Position numbers and translations under genes: made by a program. The notes beneath the pieces were generated by a model. It saw only the letters and a program-made list of their open reading frames with translations. It did not search any database and was not told the DNA's origin. This document shows positions 5,627 through 11,067 of a stretch of DNA of 11,067 nucleotides, piece by piece. Position 1 is the stretch's first letter, and each line of letters begins with the position of its first letter. The stretch covers positions 1-11,067 of the forward strand of contig JALQXV010000072.1 in the NCBI GenBank assembly GCA_023263015.1. The letters are read 5' to 3'. This stretch comes from Candidatus Saccharimonadia bacterium. Lineage in GTDB: Bacteria; Patescibacteriota; Saccharimonadia; Saccharimonadales; 2-12-FULL-41-12.

Positions 5627-6295
5627 CTATTGAGCATCGAGGCATTCATTGACCATGGCATCGGCCAATTTATTCATGGCGCGCGGCACATGAGACAGAC
5701 TAACATGTTCAAATTGTGGAATTAACTCTCGAATTGCGGTGAAATGCGGCAAAAGATCGGCATTCTTAATTTTCCAGATACCACGCACCTGATTGATAAC
5801 CAATAAACTGTCCATATACACGTGCAAATCTGTGACACCGTGATCGAGTGCATCTTTCATGCCGGCGAGTAATGCTTGATACTCGGCTTGGTTGTTGGTC
5901 GTAATCCCGAGGTAACTTCCCTGTTTCTTGACTACGTTATCTTCCATGTCGAGCAAAACGTAGCCGAGAGCCGATGGCCCAGGGTTGCCGCGCGAACCAC
6001 CGTCGGCAAATAATTTTGCGACATGGAGTTCACCGTTGTCGGATGGCTCTATCATAGGACCAACATCGTCGGCCAAATTGAGGTCTGGCTTACTGAAGCC
6101 CGAAATATGAACCACTGCGAAGTCACGAATTTCATCTTTGGCAATGTCTTTAGCTTTTAGTATCCACTGTTCGTCTGGATGCCATTTGTTCGAGCCAAAC
6201 CAAAGTTCAATCGGCTCGATTAATCGTTCCGAGGTCTTGTTTTTGTAGTTGGTATAAACAATTTTTATCTGCTTGATACATATATTGTACCGCAC
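5627..6295 (-). CDS. RNase HI-like protein with an N-terminal extra domain
   Basis: 222 residues. The C-terminal part (about 94-222) is an RNase H fold that cuts RNA in RNA/DNA hybrids. Visible acidic residues match the catalytic set: D98 in FADGGSRGNPGP, E138 in NNQAEYQALLAG, D162 in VYMDSLLVINQVRG and D212 in NKLADAMVNE. Residues about 10-68 form a separate small domain (VYTNYKNKTSERLIEP, ELWFGSNKWHPDEQWIL, DIAKDEIRDFAVVHI). This resembles a short stand-alone WYL-like domain with a WFGS-x-WHPxxQW core seen in many bacteria, by recollection. The start is uncertain: GTG at 6295 gives this frame and no ATG is available before the conserved part, but no Shine-Dalgarno is present. It ends just before the rnpB promoter. 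Confidence 0.88.
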   Translation of the reverse strand: MRYNICIKQIKIVYTNYKNKTSERLIEPIELWFGSNKWHPDEQWILKAKDIAKDEIRDFAVVHISGFSKPDLNLADDVGPMIEPSDNGELHVAKLFADGGSRGNPGPSALGYVLLDMEDNVVKKQGSYLGITTNNQAEYQALLAGMKDALDHGVTDLHVYMDSLLVINQVRGIWKIKNADLLPHFTAIRELIPQFEHVSLSHVPRAMNKLADAMVNECLDAQ

Positions 6296-6317
6296 TTGTT
6301 GTAGTTAATGCCTTTTA

Positions 6318-6349
6318 TATTGTTACCGTAAGCGCGTCATGTAACAATA
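6318..6349. repeat. Inverted repeat between divergent genes, possible operator
   Basis: TATTGTTAC (6318-6326) and GTAACAATA (6341-6349) form a perfect 9-bp inverted repeat with a 14-bp spacer. It sits in the 75-bp gap between the RNase HI gene and the 261-residue gene, and overlaps possible -10 elements in both directions (TATATT at 6316 on plus, TATAAA at 6319-6314 on minus). A dimeric regulator site or an RNA hairpin are both possible. Confidence 0.4.
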
Positions 6350-6370
6350 CGAGTAGGGACAAAAAGCAAA

Positions 6371-7156
6371 ATGTATAGTTCTGAATTTGGGGCAGCTTCT
6401 GACTATGAATATTGGCAAGGTTTCGATGAAACCGAAGCCGAATTTGGTGGCCCCGACTCTCAGGAGCCATCTGTTTTTGAAGAACTAGAACTATCAGTTA
6501 ACAACTTCCGGCTTGGCGGCGCTGAACGCTACACCGACCTTGAAGGTGCCGATCGAGCTGCCGTTCCATCGGTAGCAAGCCAAGTTGAACATCTTTCAAC
6601 CGAAATATCCTCGTGGCTATCCGGAGTAGTCTGCGACACAGTTATGGAAGGTCAGCCGTGCGGCGTTCGTCGAACCGAGATAACAGAATTCACCGCTTGC
6701 GCAGACGTAACGGCCGACGCATTGCAATACTGGGAAAAGAATTATCAACGACGTGAAGACAATCCATATGGTCAATTTGTTGAATGGCGGACTCGACGAA
6801 AAGTATTACCGCTCGTATCTGAGCGAGTAGCGGGTCTGCGTGCCGCACACAAGGAATACTTAGCTGCTAATGTTGGCACACTCTTTAGTGCCCAGCCACT
6901 CGACTTATCAGTAATTGCAAAGGATAAACAGGTACGAACAACTGCCTACTACGCTCGCTTTGAAGCAAAGCTCGGCTTAGCTGCCTTATCAGTCTTTACT
7001 CAGAATCGTCGTGTTCAGTTACAAGAATTTTTTGACGAAGTGCCCTACCCTGACCTAATGGGCGTTTTGGCAGATGCCGAAAAAGTGGCAAAGAACTTTG
7101 GTCTACCAATTCCAGATCCAGCCGTTACGGCACAAGAAGATGCAATTCCGTTTTAG
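6371..7156 (+). CDS. Unrecognised 261-residue acidic soluble protein
   Basis: I do not recognise this family. There is no signal peptide and no membrane segment. Residues 1-60 are acidic and rich in Gly, Ser and aromatics (YEYWQGFDETEAEFGG), probably disordered. Residues 65-215 look mainly helical, with aromatic and Arg-rich segments (LQYWEKNYQRRED, YGQFVEWRTRRKVLP, TTAYYARFEAKLGLAAL). The C-terminus is acidic and Pro-containing (LPIPDPAVTAQEDAIPF). Three cysteines (C88, C97, C110) occur without nearby histidines, so a zinc site is doubtful. An AGGGA lies 11 nt before the ATG, a long spacing. The gene stands alone, divergent from RNase HI and convergent with tRNA-Pro. Codon use resembles its neighbours, and the long uninterrupted frame supports a real gene. 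Confidence 0.8.
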   Translation: MYSSEFGAASDYEYWQGFDETEAEFGGPDSQEPSVFEELELSVNNFRLGGAERYTDLEGADRAAVPSVASQVEHLSTEISSWLSGVVCDTVMEGQPCGVRRTEITEFTACADVTADALQYWEKNYQRREDNPYGQFVEWRTRRKVLPLVSERVAGLRAAHKEYLAANVGTLFSAQPLDLSVIAKDKQVRTTAYYARFEAKLGLAALSVFTQNRRVQLQEFFDEVPYPDLMGVLADAEKVAKNFGLPIPDPAVTAQEDAIPF

Positions 7157-7159
7157 AAC

Positions 7160-7236
7160 TGGTCGGGGTGACAGGACTTGAACCTGCGACCTCACGGCCC
7201 CCAGCCGTACGCGCTAGCCAACTGCGCCACACCCCG
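7160..7236 (-). tRNA. tRNA-Pro (anticodon GGG), CCA encoded
   Basis: The minus strand folds as a full cloverleaf: acceptor CGGGGTG/CACCCCG, D arm GCGCAGTTGGCTAGCGC, anticodon stem TACGG/CCGTG with loop CTGGGGG (anticodon GGG), and T arm GCAGGTTCAAGTCCTGT. The discriminator is A, and the 3' CCA is genomically encoded (7160-7162). Anticodon GGG reads CCC and CCU. The gene ends 3 nt from the stop codon of the convergent 261-residue gene. No promoter is visible directly upstream, so it may be processed from a transcript starting near 7395. Confidence 0.95.
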
Positions 7237-7249
7237 AGGAATAGAAAAT

Positions 7250-7395
7250 GGCCATCAACGGACCGGCGTGATTAACTTGGCAACGAGACCAAGTGGGTGA
7301 TCGCACGTAGACACCGCAGTGCCTAACAAATATTGATCTCCCAATCACAAAGTATTCAAGATAATCTTAAACCGGTATGAACCCACTGATGACCG
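7250..7395 (-). ncRNA. Candidate three-way-junction RNA upstream of tRNA-Pro
   Basis: The 166 nt between the M50 peptidase gene and tRNA-Pro hold helices that abut exactly. P1 is GTGATT/AATCAC (7348-7343 with 7273-7268). P2 is GGGAGATC/GATCACCC (7342-7335 with 7302-7295, one A-A mismatch), carrying an inner GCAC/GTGC (7322-7319 with 7306-7303). P3 is ACTTGG/CCAAGT (7294-7289 with 7280-7275). Only 7274 is unpaired at the junction. An extended -10 (7402-7407) points into it from the minus strand. It may be an independent small RNA or a structured leader of the tRNA transcript. I cannot match it to a known class, and it lacks the hammerhead core and the linkers of purine or TPP riboswitches. Confidence 0.4.
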
Positions 7396-7401
7396 CTATC
7401 T

Positions 7402-7410
7402 ATTATATCA
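7402..7410 (-). promoter_or_regulatory. Extended -10 promoter for the RNA/tRNA-Pro transcript
   Basis: Minus strand TGATATAAT, a TGN-TATAAT extended -10 (TATAAT at 7407-7402). It overlaps the TAA stop codon of the M50 gene (7403-7405). The start is expected near 7395. Confidence 0.55.
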
Positions 7411-8035
7411 AGAAGTCGACAACTACGGAGTTTAGATGGCTTAAAAGATCGCCAAAAGCCGGAACCATGAGTACCAAACCAAGGATAATAAAGATTCCAA
7501 ATTGCTCGAGAGATGCCATAAATCGCTGAATAGGCTCCGGCGCAAAGGCGTACAACAAACGCGAACCATCAAGTGGCGGGATTGGGATCATGTTAAACAC
7601 AAAAAGACCAGTATTTATAACAACAAATATGCCGAGTATATCTAGCCCCGTCTGACCGAGGTCTGCGCCAAATAATTTAAGAAATGCGGCACCTGCAGCT
7701 GCTAGTAAAAAGTTAGTGGCTGGTCCGGCTAGTCCTACTAAAGCAGCTCCGAACTCTTCAAATTTAACCCTATCAGGATTAAATGGCACAGGCTTTGCAG
7801 CTAAGAATGGAATCTTAAAGAGAATTAATGTTATAAGTGGTAAAAGTATAGTTGTAAATAGATCAACATGTCTGAGAGGATTAAATGAGATCCTGCCCTC
7901 TCGTTCGGCAGTATCATCGCCAAGCCAAAAGCTTGTAAAGGCGTGCATCATTTCATGTAGAGTAATTGAGATGATCAATGTCACGAAGATGACAGCCAAT
8001 GTGAATAAGTCTAAGTTGTCTAAGTATCCCTGCAT
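7403..8035 (-). CDS. Site-2-protease-like zinc metallopeptidase (M50 family membrane protein)
   Basis: From the ATG at 8035 the product is 210 residues with about five to six membrane segments. The zinc-binding HExxH motif is present as HEMMH inside the first membrane helix (residues 27-31), followed by FNPLRHVD and the third ligand in the conserved NMIPIPPLDGSRLL (Asp156). GLAGPATNFLLA matches the family's GPxxN motif. These are the short Rip/SREBP-type peptidases that cut transmembrane or small membrane-bound substrates; the substrate is unknown. A frame extension to TTG at 8053 adds six residues, but ATG 8035 is preferred because an extended -10 (TGTTATACT, 8052-8044) lies 8 nt before it, implying a leaderless mRNA. 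The stop codon is part of the next promoter. Confidence 0.92.
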   Translation of the reverse strand: MQGYLDNLDLFTLAVIFVTLIISITLHEMMHAFTSFWLGDDTAEREGRISFNPLRHVDLFTTILLPLITLILFKIPFLAAKPVPFNPDRVKFEEFGAALVGLAGPATNFLLAAAGAAFLKLFGADLGQTGLDILGIFVVINTGLFVFNMIPIPPLDGSRLLYAFAPEPIQRFMASLEQFGIFIILGLVLMVPAFGDLLSHLNSVVVDFLI

Positions 8036-8043
8036 ACCTAAAC

Positions 8044-8052
8044 AGTATAACA
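8044..8052 (-). promoter_or_regulatory. Extended -10 promoter of the M50 peptidase gene
   Basis: Minus strand TGTTATACT, with TATACT at 8049-8044, ending 8 nt before ATG 8035. It lies within the TTG-started frame extension, which argues against that upstream start. No clear -35 is visible. Confidence 0.45.
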
Positions 8053-8105
8053 AAAATCATCAGCTTACGTGGTGCAAAGATTGGTCTGAGTACATTTGAT
8101 GCGTT

Positions 8106-8133
8106 GCTTGTAGCGCATGCTTAGCATGCAAGC
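8106..8133. repeat. Hairpin-forming palindromes upstream of rpmB
   Basis: GCTTG (8106-8110) and CAAGC (8129-8133) flank two GCATGC copies separated by TTA. There is no following T-tract on either strand, so it is not an obvious terminator. It sits just before the rpmB -35 and could be an operator. Confidence 0.35.
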
Positions 8134-8139
8134 CAATAG

Positions 8140-8168
8140 TTGACTTTTAAGGTGTTACGGGTTAAAAT
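8140..8168 (+). promoter_or_regulatory. Promoter of rpmB
   Basis: TTGACT (8140-8145), 17-nt spacer, TAAAAT (8163-8168). The start is expected near 8175, giving a leader of about 29 nt. Confidence 0.7.
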
Positions 8169-8203
8169 TAGTATCTGAAACTTAATAGAAAGTTACTATC
8201 GCT

Positions 8204-8425
8204 ATGCAAAAGTGTGATATAACCGGTAAAGGCAAGCAGTACGGCCACAATGTGAGCTTCTCGCTTCGCCGCACCAAAAAAGTCTGGAAGCCTAATCTTC
8301 AGACTAAAACGGTTATCGTAGACGGCAAAAAAGTTCGCCTTAAGGTGAGCGCTGCAGCAATTCGTACTCTTAAAAAGAAGGGTCTTCTTGTTACTGCCGC
8401 CGATACAGCTGCTGCCAAGAAATAA
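8204..8425 (+). CDS. rpmB: 50S ribosomal protein L28
   Basis: A 73-residue basic protein with the bL28 signature: MQKCDITGKGKQYGHNVSF near the N-terminus, then LRRTKKVWKPNLQTKTV and a C-terminal KVSAAAIRTLKKKGLL. Only one cysteine (C4) is present, so it is not the four-cysteine zinc-binding form. It is a structural protein of the large subunit. It is a single-gene unit here, with its own promoter and a strong terminator, rather than the rpmB-rpmG pair common elsewhere. The Shine-Dalgarno is weak: AGAAAG lies about 12 nt upstream. The Ala/Lys-rich tail (TAADTAAAKK) is typical of CPR ribosomal proteins, by recollection. Confidence 0.96.
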   Translation: MQKCDITGKGKQYGHNVSFSLRRTKKVWKPNLQTKTVIVDGKKVRLKVSAAAIRTLKKKGLLVTAADTAAAKK

Positions 8426-8439
8426 TTCTTGTTAGTATT

Positions 8440-8471
8440 AAAAAACACCCCTGTTAGCAAGGGTGTTTTTT
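8440..8471. terminator. Bidirectional terminator between rpmB and the MBL-fold gene
   Basis: AAAAAACACCC (8440-8450) and GGGTGTTTTTT (8461-8471) make a perfect 11-bp stem with a 10-nt loop. Poly-T lies on the 3' side in either direction, so it can end rpmB on plus and the MBL-fold operon on minus. Confidence 0.85.
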
Positions 8472-8486
8472 TATTTATGTATAAAC

Positions 8487-9110
8487 TTATTTTTGATTCA
8501 AAACTACAAGCTTAGTGCCATCGCCAAGCTCAAAATTCTTCATCTTAATCTCGTCGAGCGTTTCAGAAACTTCCATGCCGAGTCCTTTAACTGCATCATC
8601 GAGTGGAGTTTGCGGAACTTCGTATGAGAGGCCTTTAGCATCGTAGTGGGTTGGGATAACAACGCGAGGTTCAATATCCTTAACAATCTTTTGGGCACCT
8701 ATGCCATCGAGCGTATATCCGTTACCACCAACTGGTACAAATAGAATATCTACCGTACCAAGCGCTTCAAGCTGAGTATCATTTAGCTTAGGAAAAATGT
8801 GACCAACAATACCAATGCGCACACCATCGATAATTAAACGGTACATGGTTGCTGATTGACCTTTATCTTCATCGACATGGCTACGAGCGGCAATGCCTTG
8901 AATTGAGATATCTGAGACTTCGTACTCACCAGGCTGGTTAATAGCAAAATGCGCTTCAGCTGGCAGCTCTGCCAAGCCCGTGCTTAGTACAATGTCTTTT
9001 GATGTTGCGACACTCTTACCGCCAATAGTAGCTAAATTGTCATCAATTACGACGGTTGTCTTTTTGTTTGTGATCTTTATACAGTTAGCGCCGTAAAATT
9101 CTAGTTCCAT
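8487..9110 (-). CDS. Metallo-beta-lactamase-fold protein, UlaG-like, degenerate metal site
   Basis: 207 residues, the length of short UlaG-like MBL-fold proteins. The fold is visible as alternating strands: MELEFYGANCIKI, TTVVIDD, NQPGEYEVSDISI (the family GEYEV motif, 61-65), MYRLIIDGVRIGIVGHI, VDILFVPVGGNGYTLD and RVVIPTHYDAKG. The hallmark HxHxDH loop is missing: its expected place after strand VIDDN reads KDIVLSTGLAELPAE. H104 and H155 remain. A normal two-zinc hydrolase seems unlikely, so a regulatory or structural role, or a changed active site, is inferred. The start codon overlaps the stop of the winged-helix gene by one base (TAATG), so the two are translationally coupled. A bidirectional terminator follows the stop. 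Confidence 0.85.
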   Translation of the reverse strand: MELEFYGANCIKITNKKTTVVIDDNLATIGGKSVATSKDIVLSTGLAELPAEAHFAINQPGEYEVSDISIQGIAARSHVDEDKGQSATMYRLIIDGVRIGIVGHIFPKLNDTQLEALGTVDILFVPVGGNGYTLDGIGAQKIVKDIEPRVVIPTHYDAKGLSYEVPQTPLDDAVKGLGMEVSETLDEIKMKNFELGDGTKLVVLNQK

Positions 9111-9784
9111 TATTTCTTCCCTTTCGCGGTTTTGGTTGTTTTGGATGCTTCTTTGGTCTTAGCTTCTGGAGCTGGTGGCGCTTCTACGCCATCAATGTCA
9201 GGAGTTTCGCTAAGCAGATTATTCTTGTCGAGCAATATCTGCATTTTAGAGTCGAGCACCGTTAGCAGGAAGCGGTCATTAACTTGCATGCGATATTCAA
9301 ATTCTTTTTTATCCATCATGACAAAACGAATTGCCTTGCCTTCTTTGGCTTCGAGTTCGCTGACATACTTATTAAGTTGAGTCTGGTTAATATCGCCAAC
9401 TACCAAAAAGTCGACACCGCTTTTTTCATCGCGCGTGAACTGACCTGTATAAAGCGCTAGGTGAACGTTACCTAATGCCTTAAGTGCGGCCGTTGTTTCG
9501 TTGCCGTCTTCGTCGGCTGTGACGCCGTCGGTCGCACCAAAGATTTGTGATAGCGGATCGTAGAATTGATACGATTTATTAACTTCATAGTACAGTCGGT
9601 TGTTAGTTGTTTCTGAAGAAATAATGCCTGCATTCAATAAATTTGAAAGCTCGCGGCGAACCGAATTTATTTGCTCGTCAATTTTGCGAGTAATTTCGCG
9701 CACATAGAATGAGCGATTAGGATTGCTGTAGAACAGCTGTAATAATTTGACACGTGTTTTTGACCCAAAGAGTTGTTCAATCAT
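9110..9784 (-). CDS. Winged-helix regulator with nucleotidyltransferase-like domain
   Basis: 224 residues. Residues 1-70 form a winged helix of the ArsR/MarR type: LFGSKTRVKLLQLFYSNPNR, a recognition helix around QINSVRRELSNLLNAGII, and a wing YYEVNK. Residues about 100-190 resemble a minimal nucleotidyltransferase-like domain (VHLALYTGQFT, then SGVDFLVVGD, QLNKYVSELEAKEGKAIRFV). It keeps one Asp (D125) but not the canonical GS-x10-DxD, so catalysis is doubtful. The C-terminal tail (200-224) is Pro/Ala/Lys-rich and probably disordered. This pairing of domains is known in CPR regulators by recollection. An extended -10 (TGATACAAT) ends 6 nt before the ATG, implying a leaderless mRNA, and its TGA is the miaA stop codon. 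Its likely partner is the overlapping MBL-fold gene. Confidence 0.82.
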   Translation of the reverse strand: MIEQLFGSKTRVKLLQLFYSNPNRSFYVREITRKIDEQINSVRRELSNLLNAGIISSETTNNRLYYEVNKSYQFYDPLSQIFGATDGVTADEDGNETTAALKALGNVHLALYTGQFTRDEKSGVDFLVVGDINQTQLNKYVSELEAKEGKAIRFVMMDKKEFEYRMQVNDRFLLTVLDSKMQILLDKNNLLSETPDIDGVEAPPAPEAKTKEASKTTKTAKGKK

Positions 9785-9790
9785 ATGACC

Positions 9791-9799
9791 ATTGTATCA
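9791..9799 (-). promoter_or_regulatory. Extended -10 promoter of the winged-helix gene
   Basis: Minus strand TGATACAAT: TGA (9799-9797) is the miaA stop codon and TACAAT (9796-9791) the -10. The ATG at 9784 lies 6 nt further on. The -35 is weak. Confidence 0.5.
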
Positions 9800-10681
9800 A
9801 ACTTGAACAAAATCTGACATGAGTTCAATAGCTTGTTCTTCTGATTGAACCCAAATAATATCTTTATTCCTCTTAAACCACGTTAGCTGACGCTTTGCCA
9901 GATATTTATCGCTTCGAATGAATAACTCCTTAGCTTCATCAAGAGTAATCTGCCCCGCTAGGTACTGCGAAACAGCTTTGTAACCAGGCGCTAACAACCC
10001 TGGCGCATCTGTTCCGTAGCTATTGATCAATTTTTGTACCTCATCAGTAAAACCATTATCAAACATTGTATCCACGCGCTGCGCAATGCGCTCGAGTAAA
10101 ACTTCACGCTCCAGCTGGATACCTAAAAGTAGAACATTTTGCGGCTTTGGTTGCCTTGAAATAGTTACGCCACCTCGTTCGACTGCCCTGCTTAGGTGTC
10201 TATGATTTTTAAAATCAATGTCAGTTTCAGTAATACCAAGCTCGGTTGCTCGGACTTGTAAGTCATCTAAACTTAATGCTTCAAGCTCAGCCCGTAATGA
10301 CCGGTCGGCCTGTTCGGCAAAATCAAAGTCATAGACGAAGCCATCAACGTACAAACCAGTGCCTCCAACAATAAATGGGATGTGGTTACGTGAACGAATA
10401 TCTAAAACCGCTTGGTTGGCGTAGCGTTTAAATGCAGCGGCCGAGAAATATTCGGTTGGTTCAATGAGATCCAAACCATGATGCGGTACGCGGTAGCGAT
10501 CCTCGACTGTTGGCTTGGCCGTTCCTAAATCCATATCTTTATAAACAGTACGTGAATCAGCGCAGATTATTTCGCCATTAAATAACTCAGCTGCTCGCAT
10601 GCTAAGTGCAGATTTACCGCTAGCTGTTTGGCCGACAATTACGATGATCGGCTGGATTTTTTGGTCGTTCGTTTCTGCCAT
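9797..10681 (-). CDS. miaA: tRNA dimethylallyltransferase
   Basis: MiaA transfers a dimethylallyl group from DMAPP to N6 of A37 in tRNAs that read codons starting with U. The protein has 294 residues, within the family's usual 290-320. The P-loop GQTASGKS is at 17-24. DSRTVYKDMDLGTAKPT (42-58) carries the conserved catalytic Asp and the tRNA/DMAPP-binding segment. VPHHGLDLIEP (65-75), IVGGTGLYVDG (104-114), LLAPGYKAVSQYL and KRQLTWFKRN follow in family order. In most homologues the DSRQ and RQxTWFR motifs read much the same; the Gln to Thr change in DSRT is a small deviation. The start overlaps the upstream membrane-protein gene by 43 nt, so expression is probably coupled; the Shine-Dalgarno is weak. 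Confidence 0.96.
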   Translation of the reverse strand: MAETNDQKIQPIIVIVGQTASGKSALSMRAAELFNGEIICADSRTVYKDMDLGTAKPTVEDRYRVPHHGLDLIEPTEYFSAAAFKRYANQAVLDIRSRNHIPFIVGGTGLYVDGFVYDFDFAEQADRSLRAELEALSLDDLQVRATELGITETDIDFKNHRHLSRAVERGGVTISRQPKPQNVLLLGIQLEREVLLERIAQRVDTMFDNGFTDEVQKLINSYGTDAPGLLAPGYKAVSQYLAGQITLDEAKELFIRSDKYLAKRQLTWFKRNKDIIWVQSEEQAIELMSDFVQV

Positions 10682-10983
10682 CTACGTTCTACGGTTCGAA
10701 TTATGAGCATACTGCCGGTAACCGCACTGCCGAGCGCGCCAATTGCTAGCCCGCCCAGTACAAAGTCATCAATCATACTTAACCCAGTTATGTCGCAGTT
10801 ACTGACTGAAAAGCCAGTTGAGTCTACTGTATCTGCCGGACATTTGTCTTGCACGTTCGTTAAGTCATACCAACTATTAATAATTGGCGCCCTAAAGAAA
10901 AACAGAACATTAAATATTAGAAACAGCACCAAGAACAAGCTTAGTAATTTGTCGGCTTTTAGAGATTCTTTTATGGTTGCCAT
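10639..10983 (-). CDS. Small two-helix membrane protein, unknown function
   Basis: 114 residues. A first hydrophobic helix spans about 13-31 (LLSLFLVLFLIFNVLFFF). An outside-type loop (about 32-66) contains two cysteines, C48 and C63, that could form a disulfide, and a second helix spans about 72-95 (DDFVLGGLAIGALG). The C-terminus is basic and Ser/Lys-rich (ERRWQKRTTKKSSRSS). Lys-rich ends point to both termini in the cytoplasm. I do not recognise the family. It overlaps miaA at its 3' end by 43 nt and the upstream gene by 13 nt, so it belongs to the same transcription unit. A link to MiaA function is not implied. Confidence 0.7.
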   Translation of the reverse strand: MATIKESLKADKLLSLFLVLFLIFNVLFFFRAPIINSWYDLTNVQDKCPADTVDSTGFSVSNCDITGLSMIDDFVLGGLAIGALGSAVTGSMLIIRTVERRWQKRTTKKSSRSS

Positions 10984-11067
10984 AGTAATGAGTCTACATC
11001 AATCTTATATTCATCGGAAACTGTAATACCATCAGCTTCTAGCGCAGCCTTGTGACCATCTAGCCCA
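10971..11067 (-). CDS. C-terminal end of an unidentified gene (partial)
   Basis: Only one minus-strand frame is open from the right edge to a TAA at 10973-10971. It gives about 30 residues (ending DEYKIDVDSLLWQP) preceded by a helix-like LDGHKAALEADGI. The other two frames hit stops within the stretch. It overlaps the next gene by 13 nt, in keeping with the tight packing here. The fragment is too short to name a family. Confidence 0.55.
   Translation of the reverse strand, partial: GLDGHKAALEADGITVSDEYKIDVDSLLWQP

Noticed and set aside
7268..7348. Hammerhead ribozyme or purine/TPP riboswitch
   Set aside because: The junction has almost no unpaired bases, so the catalytic or ligand-binding linkers these RNAs need are absent.
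1..11067. CRISPR array, insertion sequence or prophage
   Set aside because: No regularly spaced repeats, transposase, integrase or phage structural genes are visible.

Overview
The window looks like a piece of a small, compact chromosome from the candidate phyla radiation, most likely Candidatus Saccharibacteria (TM7). This is inferred from the mix of families (a CPR-type type IV ATPase-like protein with two small partners, a ComM relative, a degenerate metallo-beta-lactamase-fold protein paired with a winged-helix/nucleotidyltransferase-like regulator). It also rests on very short or overlapping gene junctions and normal use of TGA as a stop. No sequence comparison was run.

Layout, left to right. 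1-1384 (minus): a type IV secretion/conjugation-like ATPase family protein running off the left edge, a small Pro/Gln-rich partner and a four-helix membrane protein. 1385-2513: a 1.1 kb AT-rich divergent intergenic region. It holds two candidate non-coding RNA genes with their own promoters (minus, about 1420-1644; plus, about 2315-2467) and a small cluster of DnaA-box-like sites. 2514-4015 (plus): comM, frameshifted by one base. 4012-5180 (plus): the infC-rpmI-rplT translation operon with a near-consensus promoter, an AUU-started infC and a strong terminator. 5232-5624 (minus): rnpB (RNase P RNA), converging on that operon. 5627-6295 (minus): RNase HI with an extra N-terminal domain. 6371-7156 (plus): an unrecognised 261-residue acidic protein. 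7160-7236 (minus): tRNA-Pro(GGG) with encoded CCA, preceded by a three-way-junction RNA candidate. 7403-8035 (minus): a site-2-protease-like M50 membrane peptidase. 8204-8425 (plus): rpmB. 8487-11067 (minus): an operon-like run of MBL-fold protein, winged-helix regulator, miaA, a two-helix membrane protein and the end of an unidentified gene.

Functionally this is mostly housekeeping: translation initiation and ribosome assembly (infC, rpmI, rplT, rpmB), tRNA supply and modification (tRNA-Pro, rnpB, miaA), RNA/DNA hybrid removal (RNase HI) and DNA uptake/recombination (comM). The left edge adds a surface or DNA-transfer machine. A recurring layout links the genes: extended -10 promoters (TGN-TATAAT-like) sit on or next to the stop codon of the previous gene, and several start codons lie only 6-8 nt after the -10, which predicts leaderless mRNAs. 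The main candidates for something undescribed are the three structured RNAs and the DnaA-box cluster; none can be confirmed without comparison to related genomes.
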